64,000 nt of DNA from Panulirus ornatus (GCF_036320965.1 NC_092270.1:16844908-16908907), one strand, 5' to 3'. Shown: positions 12,233 to 24,125, numbered from the stretch's first letter. Numbers and translations: made by a program. The notes: generated from the letters alone by a model not told the origin.

Positions 12233-13122
12233 ATGGAAGAAAGGGCATTACCTGCAGGGAAAGAAGGTGGGTGACCGAGAGAGGTGCAAAAGGAAGCAGC
12301 AGGAGGTCAAAAGGAAGGTGAACAGGCTGAAAAATAGGATAACTCAGAATTGGTGTAAGAGAGTATCGGCAAATTTTAGGGAGAATAATATGTCTTGGAA
12401 AGGTTGAGCATTGTGAGATCATGAGAACTAATAGGAATATTAGTGAAGGGTGCAAATAGGTAAGTGATAATGGGCAAGGAAGAGGTGAAGATCAGGAGGA
12501 GTGAGCTTTTTGAGAGACTGTTGAATGTGTTAGATGATTTGCTGGCAGATGTGGGGTGTTTGGGTTATGGGAGTACGTTAAGCAAGAGTGTCAAGGAATG
12601 TGGTTGGGTGAGAAGAGGTGATGAAAGCCTTACATGGATGAAGCATGGCAAGATGGCTGGAATAGATGGGGTTGCATTTGAATTTCTGAAGAAAGAAGAA
12701 AAAGAGGAGTAGTGTTGTTGAATGTCTAGTTCATTATATGTATGGCCCAAAGTGAGGTGTCACTGTACACAGAAAAGGAAGACAAAAGTGTATGTTCAAA
12801 TCACAGGTGTACAAGTTTGTTTAGTATATGAGCAAGTTGCATGGGAGAGTGGTGATAGAGAGGGTGGTGGCATGCGCAGAACACTAGACAAGGGAGGGAC
12901 AGTATGGTTTCACAAATAGTAGAGGATATGTTGATTTGAAAAATTTGTGTCAGAAATTCTTAGAGAAACAGAAGAGTTTGTATGTAGCTTTTAAGGATCT
13001 GGAGAAACTATATGTTTGGGTTGATAAAGATGCTTTATGTAAGGTGTAATGATTATATAGTGTTGGAGAAAAGCTACCAGAAATAGTGAGGAGCTTTAAT
13101 CAAGAGAGTCAGGCTTGTGTGG
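12233..13122 (+). mobile_element. Old RTE-A fragment (linker to RT motif A region)
   Basis: The fragment starts in the pre-RT linker (HYLQGKKVGDRERCKRKQQEVKRKV-like, 12240-12320). It runs through the N-terminal RT region (KMAGIDGVAFEFLKK, 12645-12700), a damaged segment near 12720-12850, the RT palm motif A region (VAFKDLEKLYVWVDKDAL, about 12985-13040) and a SF...ACVGV end. Motif A is mutated from the family form FMDLEKAYDRVD. It is 5'- and 3'-truncated, with several frameshifts. It abuts another RTE-A fragment that begins further upstream in the element, so this is a separate insertion or a rearranged copy. Confidence 0.65.
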
Positions 13123-13127
13123 GAGTA

Positions 13128-14811
13128 ACAAAAGTGAGTGAGCTTGGAATAAAAGTTTGTGTGTAGAGATAAGAAAGATTAAGTGTAGCAAAAAGAGAGA
13201 GTAAATGAAGTTAGGGGAATGGGTGAGGAATAGGTTTTTCGGGAAGCAGTACCGGCATGCCAAAGAACTGTGTGGCATGTCAAAGATAGGAGGTAGGAAG
13301 TAAGTGGAGAGATGACACAGTTGCTTGTAATGGAGAAAAGAGAGGTGTATTGGCATTACTTGGAGGGAAGCAGTGTGATTAATGTAAAAGAAAAAGAGAG
13401 TATATAAGAATTGGGGTTAGTGAGTTTCAGCAAATTTCAGGAAGAAGAAAATGTTTTGGAAGTTGGTTAGTAGTGTGAGAAAACAAAACAGATGGGAACA
13501 TCACTGGAGAAAAAAAAAAGAAGCAGTAACGGGAAGAGATGAAGGGAAGAGGAGATGGAATAAGTACTCTGAAGGATTGTTGATGATAGGATGGCAGAAT
13601 TGGGATGTTTGGGTCAGGGAGGTATGCATACTGAGGGGTAATAGCAAGTGATTTGGTGAAAAGAGAAGAGGTAGTGACAGCCTTATGCAAGGTGAAGTTT
13701 AATTAGGTAGTTGGAGTGGATGGCATTATAGCTGAACTTCTTAAGAAAGGGGGTGACATTGTTATCGATTGTTCAGTTAAGATTTTCAATGTATGCATGA
13801 GTTGTCTGAGAATTGGTAGAATGTCTGTATTGAGCCTTCATATAAGTGCAAGGGAGCAAAGGTGAATGTCTGCAGTGCAGAGATGAAGTTTATTGAGTGT
13901 ACCTGATAAGTTGCACGAGACAGACATGACTAAGAGAGTGGAGGCTTGCACAGAGCATCAGATTGGAGAGGGACAATGTTGTTTCAGGGATAGTTATGGA
14001 TGTGTGGATCAGGTGTTTGCTTTGAAGAATTTAGGGGAGAAATACTTAGGGAAACAGAAGGATTTGTATGTGGGATTTATGGATCTGGAGAAAGCAAATG
14101 ATAGGGTTGATAGAGATACTTTGTGGATGGAGTTACAAATATATGGTGTGGGAGTAATGATATTAGAAGCAGGGAGGAGATTTACTAAGAGAGTAAGGTG
14201 TGTGTGTGAGTTGGTAAAGAGGAGAATGAGTGGTTCCAGGTGAGGGTGGTGTGTGATGTCACCAAGGCTGTTTAATATTTCTATGGATGGGGTGATGAGG
14301 GAGATGATTGAGAGGGTTTTAAGGAGAAAGGTAGGTCTGCAGTCCCTCAGGGATGGTGGGGAGTTGAGTCAGTTACTTTCTATAGATGACAAGTTGCTGA
14401 TGGCAGATTTTAGTGGGAAACTGCAGAAGCTGGCTTCTGAATTTGGGAGTGTGTTGGAGATAATTGAGAGTAAAAATGAATAAAAGCAAGTTTATTAGGC
14501 TTTGCAGTGCAGACTTGGAGGAAGTGAAGTGTCTTAGATACCCAAGAGTGGATATGGCAGCAAATGGAACCATAGGAGCAGAAGTGTCATAAGGAGAATG
14601 AGTGGGTGCATGTTTTAGGGACATTGAGGAATGTGTTGAAAGAGAGGTAAGTACACCCAGCAATGTTGTACAGAAGCAAGGCTTGGCCTCTAGATAAGAA
14701 TGTACAAAGGATAATGAATATGTTGGAGATGAAATGTCTGAGAACAGGATGTAGCATGAGGCAGGCTGATCGAATAAGAAATGATAGGGTAAGAGATAAG
14801 TATGAGAGGTT
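13128..14811 (+). mobile_element. Old RTE-A copy, 5'-truncated and rearranged at its 3' end
   Basis: The copy begins at the VSELG segment after the APE domain. It contains the linker, a KAAGVDGIIAEFLKKGGD-like RT start (about 13700-13760), an EGQCCFRDSYGCVDQVFALKN segment (13960-14030), motif A (GFMDLEKANDRVDRDTL, 14070-14120), a motif B remnant (VMSPRLFNISMDGV, 14250-14300) and a damaged motif C (LLSIDDKLLMAD in place of LLFADDTALVAD). Near 14812 the order jumps back to a motif-E-like segment that has already been passed at about 14515, so a second copy is joined here. Pseudogene. Confidence 0.65.
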
Positions 14812-15640
14812 AGTTAGGGTGTGAGTTTGAATGGAGAAAGCTTAGAGCAATTAAGTGTTTTAGATACCTGGGAGTGGACATAGCAGCAAATGGGACCATA
14901 AAAGTTGAAGTGAGTCATAGGGTGGATTTCAGGGTGAAGGTTCTGGGAGTACTGAAGAATGTGTGGAAAGGGAGATCATTAACTGGAAGGACAAAAATGG
15001 ATATATTTAAAGGTTAAGTATTCCCAATGACATTATGTGGATGACAGGCATGGGATATAGGTAAGGCTGTGTAGAGGAGGGTGGATATGTTGAAAACAAA
15101 ATTTTTGAGGACAATATGTGGTGTGTGTGAGGTGGCTTGATTAAGTATTGAAAGGGTAAGAGAGGGGTGTGGTAACAAAAAGAGAGTGGTTGAGAGAGCT
15201 GAAGAGTGAGCCAAAATGGTTTGGATATATGAAAAGAATGAGTGAGGAAAGGTTTACAAAGAGAATATATGTGTCAAGAGGTGGAGGGAACAAAGAGAAC
15301 AGGGAAACCAAATTGGAGATGGAAGGATGAAGTGAAAAAGATTTTCAACGGTCAAGGCCTGAACATGTTGGAGGGTGAAAGGTGTGCATGGGATAGTGTG
15401 AATTGAAATGATGTGGTATACAGGGGTCAAAGTGCTGTCAGTGGACTGAACCAGGGCATGTGAAGTATCCAGGGTAAACCAAGGAAAATTCTGTGGGGTC
15501 TAGTTGTGGATAGGAAGCTGTGGGTTTAGTGCATTACACATGACAGTTAGAGAATGGATGTGAATGGATGCCTGCCTTTCTTCATCTGCTCCTGGTGCTA
15601 CTTCACTAGCACAGGAAATGGCAGTCAAGTATAAAAAACT
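14812..15640 (+). mobile_element. RTE-A 3' fragment joined to the preceding copy
   Basis: This fragment restarts at the SLNGE..CFRYLGVDIAANGT region and continues through the C-terminal region to an old-style 3' UTR. The C-terminal region includes AAEEW-PKWFGYMKRMSEERFTKRIYVS-like wording around 15190-15290. The tail is gtgctacttcactagcacagg (15594-15614). It duplicates sequence already present at 14500-14600, so it is either an independent 5'-truncated insertion or the result of recombination. No intact frame. Confidence 0.6.
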
Positions 15641-17047
15641 ATTTTGATTTATTCTTGAAAGATTACAGCTACAGAATTATGGAGACTACAGAGGAATGCA
15701 TCTGTTTTATTCAGGAAGCTTAAAACCTCTCTCAGCAAAATCTCTTACTGAATGAAATTAATTTGTTGGCCAAACCTTACATGTACTGTCAGAGCTCATG
15801 ATTATAGGAAAGGTAGGCTCCTCTTTAACCTTTCTGAGGAACCTTTCCTTGGAGAAAATCAGCAACAGATGTCTTTGGCATATTCTAATCTATTCATCAA
15901 TAATACTTTACTCTAGATGTTGAGGACCAACCTTGTCTGGTGCCAAGATTTCCAGCTTCAGAGCAGATGGCCCCTAGCGTGACACAAGATGGTTCTTAAA
16001 GTGGGTTCTTGTCTTACTTTATCCTCATTTTGGTAAGTTTCTCTCTAACCCTCCTCCTCCATACTAATATGCTCTGAAGTCTCAGGGAACACACTAATTT
16101 GAGGATGAAATGTAGGTACTAAAGTATGAAAAGCTGTTTCTCTCCAGTGTGATGTCCTGCAGCAATTTTTCCAGGTTGTTGTTTCCAGCCATACCTTCCC
16201 CTCTTTTTCAGAAAATCTTCCCCATAACCAGTGGTAAGTACCCTCGAGTTGATGTGTGTTCCAAGAATCATGAGCTAGGTTATCACCCCCAGGCCAAGCC
16301 AGCAAGCTCCTGGCACCAAACTGTTAGTCAGTACGAGGTGAGACATATTTATGTAACCAGAAGGCAAGGGTTAAGAGATTTCTAATCCTTATAGCTCATA
16401 GAGATTCTCTTAGGGCTCACAGGACACCTCCTTGAAGAGAAATATATTTTTGTACTCTGAAACTTCATTTCTTTTATGCACTTAGTAAATGAGGATGGTG
16501 AATTGAAATTCTTATACATTGGTTTAACAAAAATCCAGCAAGTCTGAAATGACAGGCTATGTTGTAACAAGGTGGTACTGTGCACCAGAAATAATGCTTA
16601 ATTGGATGCACTATAATCAACAGGATATATGTTCTGTGGTGTGCATAACAGCAGTGCTTCTCACAGAAAAAATGCTTTTCATGGTGCTGATCACTGTTAA
16701 GGTGATTATCATAAGAATAGAGTAAAATAAAGGAGACCAGCATTGCAAGAAAAAACAGAAAAATGGTAAGTAATCATCAAAGAATAAAGTTAACTGTGTA
16801 ACAAGATAGTGATAGATCATAAACTTTAACTGAAACTCCATATTTGTTCCATACACATTAAAGATATACATATAACATTATGGTGACCATAAATAAGTTC
16901 TCACAAAAATCACATATGTTGAACTTGTCACTTACATAGATGTTTAACTCTGGAGAGTATTTGCTTTGTATATATAAAGCATGTGTCTGTGATGTTGTGG
17001 TGACCATAAATTCATTTTTTATTATAGCACCATACCTACTTTGTGTA
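15641..17047. other. Unassigned sequence, possible host exon not excluded
   Basis: No repeat is recognised. On the plus strand a pyrimidine-rich tttctctccag is followed 86 bp later by gtaagt, which would frame a possible exon at 16148-16233. I recognise no encoded domain and give it little weight. Confidence 0.35.
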
Positions 17048-17364
17048 ATCAGCCCTCACAGGTAGTAGTTGGTAGTCAGCCAACGACCAGTTCTACCCGC
17101 CTGGGTATCGGGAGGGTTAATGATGGCTGCATAGTGAAGCAGCACTTCAGTGGTTTTCAAGTTGCACTCCTCTGACCCAGGTAGCTGTCTTTTCTTTTTG
17201 TATCACCCACACACGGACTACTGGCATTCTGTCCGCAAACATACGTAACACTTGTCATACGTAACACTTGACCACACTTAACTCACATAGCTTATTCCTT
17301 GTAACTTTTCATAGATTCCCCTGCAGTGAGCACTATGTACTAGCCTTGCCTTTTGGCTAAATGT

Positions 17365-17485
17365 TAGGAGCAGTAGACAGAAGTAGTAGGTAGGAACATT
17401 TATGCAGGAGCATTAGGCAGAAACATTAGGTAGAAGTAGTAAGTAGGGGCATCAGGTAGAAGTAGTTGGTAGGACCATTAGGTAC
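17365..17485 (+). repeat. Short tandem repeat in RTE-B 5' UTR (AGGTAGAAGTAGTAGGTAGG-type)
   Basis: Imperfect repeats built from aggtagaagtagt, aggtaggaacatt and aggcagaaacatt run for about 120 bp in the RTE-B 5' UTR. Tandem 5' UTR repeats are known in several non-LTR families, where they can act as promoter modules; a promoter role here is speculation. Confidence 0.55.
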
Positions 17486-19439
17486 TGTGCTAGAGTTGCC
17501 CTCTGCCATTGGCCTGTTAAGAGTGAGGCATAAAGGCTAAGAAATGGTACTGGAGTTCACTATTTATGGAGACTCTATTGACATGGCCACCCCCTTGAGG
17601 GAGTTCTAGTTGGAACAGGCATCAGAGATAGATGAGTGTTTGTAAAATTATAGTTGTTTAGAACTGATGCTGTTTACCTCTGGGAAACACTGTGCTGGCT
17701 TTGCTTTCCACCAGTGGCCTGTCAAGGGTGAAGCACTAAAGGCTAAGAAGAGGCAATGGAGTCCACTAGTTATGATGAAGAGTAAAAGAGATGAGCGATT
17801 GAGGGTGATGGCTTTAAATGTTAATGGAATGACTGGTGAGAGTAAAAGGAGTGAGATTGAGGGGAATTTTAAAAGATACAGTGTGGCAGTGCTGGGATTG
17901 GGGAAAACCATATCACTGGGCAGAGTGTATGGAGCGAAAATGGAAAGGATGAATGCAAGTTGTGGAAGGGCATGGAAGAAGGATTTGTATAAACAGAAAT
18001 GAATGAAAATTATCAGTGAAGAGTGAAAGAAGGATGTGCAATTGTGCTATCACCATGATTTTGAGAGGGTATTGTAGAGTGTGGATGGAATGGATAAAGA
18101 ATGTTAGGTGAAATATTGGAGTTATGAAGTAAGCACCCATGAAGACTGCGCAAGTTAAAGATGAAAAGATGCATCTCTGAAGAAATTTGAATGACTTTAT
18201 AAATAGAGAGGAAACTGGCTGTAATGGGTGATACCAAAGTGAAGATGGGATGTGATAAACTTGAAATAGTAAACTGAGAGTGCCTGGAGTAAATTAGAAT
18301 GGAAATTATCTTTTGGATGTGTGTGCTGAGAGGGGTTCATTCCCTGCAAATATCCTTTTTCAGCACAAGATGATTCACAGATATGCACAGATGAGAAACA
18401 ATGGAAGAGGAAAACAAATGGGTTTGACTGAATATGTGGCAGTGGATGAAAGGTTGAGAGGGCTTGTACTGGATGCTAGAGTTGACAGGATTCTTTGAAG
18501 AGTCTCACCATTTTGCAGTTCTTAAGGAGGTGAGGATTAGGGGAAAGTGGTGGTATGGTGTAAGGAAGAAAGTTAAGGTAAAAGTGTTGGCAAGTGAGAT
18601 GAATCAGACAGAATGTAAAGAGGAATTTGAAAGAAGGGTGACAAAGTTTAGATGAAAGTGCAGTAGATGCAGGGATGCAGTCATGTGTGAATGTATTTAA
18701 AATGTTTAGAGATAGACTCTTAAAGTTGCAGAATTGTAGTCAGATACAATTGCTGCTCGTGAGATATAAGAATAAAAGTGGAAATGTATGGTGGGTGGAT
18801 GAGATTAGGAATTCTTTAGAAAAGAAGAAAAAGACATATTGTAGACTGCTTGAGAGGAGTGTAACAGTGAAAGTTCAGCAGAGGAGGAGAGAAGAAAGCA
18901 CAGAAAGAATAAGTGAAGATTTGGGAAGAAAGTTGAGTAGAAAGTTTAAGGAAAATAAGAAATTGTATTGAAGGGTGAAAAAGGAAAGAGTGGATGTAAG
19001 ATTGGAAATGTTAATATGAATAGTTAGGAAGGGGAGTTGTTGAATCTAAAGGAGTAAGTGAAAGGAACATGGAAAGAGTGTTGTGAAGAACTGAAGAATG
19101 TAGAAGGTGAGGCAACAGTTGTTACTTGCATAGGTATGAAGAGTGATGGAAAAGGATAAAAGTGCAGGAGCCTATAGCAAGAGGTAAAAACGGGCGATAA
19201 TGAGGTTGAAGGCACGAAAGGCATCTGGAGTAGATGGGACTAAAACTGAAATGTTGAAGTAAGGAGAAGAAAGTGTGATAGAGTGGATGCATTTGATTTG
19301 TGATTTAACATGAAAGCAGAAGGCTGTGCTTATGGATTGGGTTAAAGTTATTATTGTTTCTCTATTCAAAGGAAAAGATGCTGAGGATGTATATAGCAAT
19401 TATGGAGGAATAAGTCTGTTAAGTATATCAGCATATAAG

Positions 19440-19553
19440 TGGTGTCAGGTGGTTTGATAGTTTAAATAATGAAAGGGTAAATGTGTGGTAAGAAAAAGAG
19501 TGTGGTTGAGAGAGCAGATGACAGTATGCTGAAATGGTTTGGACATATGGGGT
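19440..19553 (+). mobile_element. RTE-A patch embedded in RTE-B
   Basis: About 110 bp match the RTE-A C-terminal coding region (gtggtttgat..agtgtggttgagagagcag..gaaatggtttggacatatgg). They sit between RTE-B segments for GISLLSI and for FDGVKAFYREADACVTVNGE. The RTE-B sequence normally lying between those motifs is missing. No target-site duplication is visible, so recombination or template switching is more likely than a simple insertion. Confidence 0.5.
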
Positions 19554-19709
19554 AGGGGGGAACAACTGTTTGATGGTGTGAAAGCCTTCTACAGAGAAGC
19601 AGATGCATGTGTAACAGTGAATGGAGAGTTGAGTGAACGTTTCCGTATACATGTGGATGTGAGGTAGGGCTGTGTGATGTCACAGTGTCTTTTTAAAATA
19701 CATATGGAT

Positions 19710-19853
19710 ACATCCTCAGCATCTTTTTTTTTTTTTTAATTTTCCAAAAGAAGGAACAGAGAAGGGTATTCCCTCAAAGGCCCAGTCCTCTGTTCTTAAC
19801 GCTACCTCGCTATCGCGGGAAATGGCGAATAGTATGAAAAAAAAAAAAAAAAA
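19710..19853 (+). mobile_element. 144-bp mini-RTE: RTE-A-like 5' UTR fused to RTE-A-like 3' tail, 6-bp TSD
   Basis: The insertion is bounded by atggat at 19704-19709 and 19854-19859 and interrupts the RTE-B frame between the codons for HMD and GV. After a T-run, the ttttccaaaagaaggaacag and ttccctcaaaggcccagtc blocks resemble the RTE-A 5' UTR (compare 7528-7585). The next block, acgctacctcgctatcgcgg followed by gaaatggcgaatagtatg and an A-run, resembles the RTE-A 3' tail. It encodes nothing, so it would have to move in trans using an RTE-A protein. The first 15-20 bp look like filler copied from nearby RTE-B sequence. Confidence 0.65.
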
Positions 19854-20135
19854 ATGGATGGAGTGATATGAGAGATGAAAGCAAAGATTGGGAAAAAGGG
19901 AGTAGAGATGGAGTGTGGTGGTGAGTTATGATGGAATGTGACAAACCAGTTTGTGGATGATATTGTGTTGTTTGTTGAGAGTGAAGAGGAGTGGCAGAAG
20001 ATTGTTAGTGTGTTTTATGAGGTGTATATCATAGGACATTGAAGATAAATGCGATTAAAAGTGATGATGTTCAAAAGGAAATAGAGTGAAAGTACAGATT
20101 TTGCAGACCTACAGAGTAGAGCAGAAAGTGCGCTA

Positions 20136-23100
20136 TTTATTTATTATACTTTGTTGCTGTCTCCCGTGTTAGTGAGGGAGCGCAAGGAAAAAGACCAAAG
20201 AATGGCCGAACCCACCCACATACACATGTATATACATAAACATCCACACACGCACATATACATACCTCTACATTTCAACGTATACATATATATACATACA
20301 CAGACATATACATATATACATGTGTACATAATTCTTACTTGCTGTCTTCATTCATTACCGTTGCCACCCCACCACACATAAAATGACAACCCCCTCCCCC
20401 TGCACGAGTGTGAGATAGCGCTAGGAAAAGACAACAAAAGCCACATTCGTTCACACTCCGTCTCTAGATGTCATGAGTAATGCACCAAAACCACAGCTCC
20501 CTTTCCACATCCAGGCCCCACAAAACTTTCCATGGTTTACCCCAGATGCTTCACATGCCCTGGTTCAATCCATTGACAGCACGTCAACCCCAGTATACCA
20601 CATCATTCCAATTCACTCTATTCCTTGCATGCCTTTCACCCTCCTGCATGTTCTGGCCCCAATCGCTCAATATCTTTTTCACTCCATCCTTCCACCTTCA
20701 ATTTCGTCTACCACTTCTCCTTGTTCCCTCCGCCTCTGACACATATATCCTCTTTGTCAATCTTTCCTCACTCATTCTCTCCATGTGACCAAACCATTTC
20801 AATACACCCTCTTCTGCTCTCTCAACCACACTCTTTTTATTACCACACATCTCTCTTACCCTTTCATTACTTACTTGATCAAACCACCTCACACCACATA
20901 ATGTCCTCAAACATCTCATTTCCAACATATCTGCCCTCCTCTGCATAACCCTATCTATAACCCATGCCTCGCAACCATATAAGATTGTTGGAACACTATT
21001 CCTTCAAAAATACCCATTTTTGCTTTCCGAGATAATGTTCTTGCCTTACGCACATTTTTCAATGCTCCTAGAACTTTCGCCCCCTCCCCTACCCTGTGAC
21101 TCACTTCCGCTTCCATGGTTCCATCCACTGCCAAGTGCACTCCCAGATATCTAATACACTTCACTTCCTCCAGTTTTCCTCCATTCAAACTTACCTCCCA
21201 ATTGACTTGTCCCTCAACCCTCCTGTGCCTAATAACCTTGCTTTTATTCACATATACTCCCAGCTTTCTTCTTTCACACACTTTACCAAACTCAGTCACA
21301 AGCTTCTGCAGTTCCTCATCCAAATCAGCCACCACTGTATCATCAGCGAACAACAACTGACTCACTTCCCAAGCCCTCTCATCCACAACAGACTGCATAC
21401 TTGCACCCTCTCCAAGACTTTTACATTCACCTCCCTAACAACCCCATCCATAAACAAATTAAACAACCATGGAGACATCACACACCCCTGCCACAAACCG
21501 ACATTCACTGAGAACCAATCACTTTCCTCTCTTCCTACTTGTACACATACCTTACATCCTCGATAAAACCTTTTCACTGCTTCTAGTAACTTGCCCCCAC
21601 ACCATATACTCTTAATACCTTCCACAGAGCATCTCTGTCAATTCTATCATATGCCTTCTCCAGATCCATAAATGCTACATGCAAACCCATTTGTTTTTCT
21701 AAGTACTTCTCACATACATTCTTCAAAGCAAACACTTGATCCACACATCCTCTACCACTTCTGAAACCACACTGCTGTTCCCCAGTCTGATGCTCTGTAC
21801 ATGCCTTGACCCACTCAATCAATACCCTCCAATATGATTTCCCAGGAATACTCAACAAAGTTATACCTCTGGAATTTGAGCACTCACCTTTATCCCCTTT
21901 GCCTTTGTACAATGGCACTATGCATGCATTCTGCCACTCCTCAGGCACTTCACTATGAGCATACATACACTGATTATCCTCACCAACCAGTCAAAAACAG
22001 TCACCCCTTTATTAATAAATTCCACTGCAATACCATCCAAACTCGCCGCCTTGCTGGCTTTCATCTTCCGCAAAGCTTTCACTACCTCTTCTCTGTTTAC
22101 CAAATCATTCTCCCTGACCCTCTCACTTCGCACACCACCTCGACCAAAACTCCCTATATCTGCCACTCTATCATCTAACACATTCAACAAACCTTCAAAA
22201 TACTCACTCAATCTCCTTCTCACATCACCACTACTTGCTATTACCTCCCTATTTGCCCCCTTGTCTGACACACTTTACCTCCTTCCAAAACATCGTTTTA
22301 TTCTCTCTAAAATTTAATGATACTCTCTCACCCCAACTCTCATTTGCCCTCCTTATCACCTCATGCACCTTTCTCTTGACCTCCTGCCTCTTTCTTTTAT
22401 ACATCTCTTGGTCATTTGCACTATTTCCCTGTAAAAATCATCCAAATGCCTCTCTTTTCTCTTTCACTAATGATCTTACTTCTTCATCCCACCACTCACT
22501 ACCCTTTCTAATCTGCCCACCTTCCATGCTTCTCATGCCACAAGCATCTTTTGTGCAAGCCATCACTGCTTCCCTAAATACATCCTGTTCCTTCCCCACT
22601 CCCCTTACATCCTTTGCTCTCACCTTTTTCCATTCTGTACTCAGTCTCTACTGGTACTTCCTCACACAAGTCTCCTTCCCAAGTTCACTTACTCTCACTG
22701 TTCTCTTCACCCCAACATTCTCTCTTCTTTTCTGAAAACCTCTACAAATCTTCACCTTCGCCTCTACAGACATCCCTACAGTTGCACCTCTCAGCATATT
22801 AACATCCAAAAGTCTCTCTTTCACACACCTATCAATTAACACATAATCCAATAATGCTCTCTGGCCATCTCTCCTACTTACATACGTATACTTATTATGT
22901 ATATCTCTCTTTTTAAACCAGGTATTCCCAATCACCAATCCTTTTTCAGCACACAAATCTATAAGCTCTTCACCAATTCCATTTACAACACTGAACACCC
23001 CATGTACACCAATTATTCCCTCAACTGCCACATTACTCACCTTTGCATTCAAATCAACCATCACTATAACTCAGTCTCGTGCATCAAAACTGCTAACACA

Positions 23101-23448
23101 CCCACCTAGCTGCTGCCAAAACACTTGCCTCTCATGATCTTTCTTCTCATGCCCAGGTGTATAGGCACCAATAATCACCCATCTCTCTCCATCCACTTTC
23201 AGTTTTACCCATATCAATCTAGAGCTTACTTTCTTACACTCTATCACATACTCCAACAACTCCTGTTTCAGGAGTAGTGCTACTCCTTCCTTTGCTCTTG
23301 TCCTCTCACCAACCCCTGATTCTACTCTCAAAACATTCCCAAGCCACTCTTCCCCTTTACCCTTGAAGTTCGTTTCACTCAGAGCCAAAACATCCAGATT
23401 CCTTTCCTGAAACATACTACCTATCTCTCCTTTTTTTCTCATCTTGGG
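20136..23448 (-). mobile_element. RTE-A copy nested in RTE-B (near full length, frameshifted)
   Basis: This minus-strand copy runs from 23448 (codons for DEKKGEIGSMFQERNLDVLALSETN) down to the tail at 20136. Recognisable parts are APE (23442-22750), linker, RT (about 22050-20950; motif A VAFMDLEKAYDRID, motif B GLWQGCVMSPWLFNLFMDG, motif C LLFADDTVVAD) and the C-terminal LKWFGHMERMSEERLTKRIY. The 3' UTR is of the long, two-tail class. Its frame is broken into about eight pieces. A likely target duplication (aaagtgcgcta at 20125-20135, aaagtgtgcta at 23462-23472) flanks it with one mismatch. About 13 bp next to the 5' end are unexplained filler. Confidence 0.8.
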
Positions 23449-23472
23449 AAGTGTTAGTTAAAAAGTGTGCTA

Positions 23473-24125
23473 AACTGTGGTGTTGATATGGGGGGAGGCT
23501 AAAAAAGGTAATAGAATTTAAGTATTTGGTTGCTGTTTTGGGTAAATATGGTGGTATGAAAGGAGAGATAAGGGAGAGAACATTACAGGGTAGAAAAATC
23601 ATTGGGCTTGTTAATAGAATAATGAAGGGTTGTGGTATAAGCATGGAAGTGAAGAAAGGATTACAGGACACCATAGTCCTACTGACCCTGACCTATGCAG
23701 CTATAATATGGACATGGGATGAGTCAGAGGTTACGAATCCAGGCTGTGGAAGGGAGTTATTTGAGAGGAGCATTTGGTATGACTCGATGGAATGAAGAAA
23801 GAAATTTAGTATGGCAGGAAATGCCAAGGGAATGAATTGTGGGTTGGTAAAGTGGGTGGAATGTAATATTTTGAGGTGGTTTGGGCATGTAGAAAGAATG
23901 GAAGATGAGGGGTTTACATGGATAGTGTAAGATAATATGATTAAAGGGGTTGGTGTAAGAAGATTACCTGTGACACGTGGAAATGGAGTGGGAGAGTAAT
24001 ATGGAGAGAAAATTGGGGGGCAAATGCGTAGAATGGTGTATGAAAGGGAGGTATGTAAGGAAAAAGGTGAGTGGAGACTTTTGTCTTGGCCACCCCCTTA
24101 ATAAGGGACAAGGCCTTTGAGAAAT
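23473..24125 (+). mobile_element. RTE-B 3' portion after nested insertion
   Basis: Sequence resumes with the RTE-B C-terminal region: FKYLVAVLGKYGGMKGEIRERTLQGRKIIG (about 23518-23610), VLLTLTYAAIIWTWDES (about 23675-23725) and ILRWFGHVERME (about 23865-23905). The 3' end carries tggccacccccttaataagg near 24089. The partner 5' half ends at 20135. Together they show that RTE-B was present before the RTE-A copy landed. Frameshifts near 23730 and 23795 make it a pseudogene. Confidence 0.6.

Larger units (their letters stand above)
17048..20135 (+). mobile_element. RTE-B: second APE-RT retrotransposon family, 5' portion (interrupted)
   Basis: This is a family distinct from RTE-A. A long 5' UTR (about 17048-17800) holds a short tandem repeat. 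It is followed by a decayed APE start (MALNVNGMTGESKRSEIEGNF, about 17808-17870, with the LNVNG metal-site Asn motif). Later segments include an APE end resembling YVAVDERLR and ESHHFAV (18430-18525), a linker (VWWVDEIRNSLEKKKK, 18785-18835), an RT start (KASGVDGTKTEMLK, 19215-19260), SNYGGISLLSI (19395-19430) and a CVMS motif B remnant (19665-19685). Stops and frameshifts are frequent. The element continues after a nested RTE-A insertion at 23473. Confidence 0.6.

Noticed and set aside
20144..20381. Tyr/Cys/Met-rich short frames over TA/TG-rich stretches (also 39858, 53717, 58985)
   Set aside because: Low-complexity translation of the tatatacata-type spacer of the RTE-A 3' UTR.
23417..23795. 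A separate small gene at 23.5-23.8 kb
   Set aside because: The frame is the C-terminal part of RTE-B continuing after the nested insertion.
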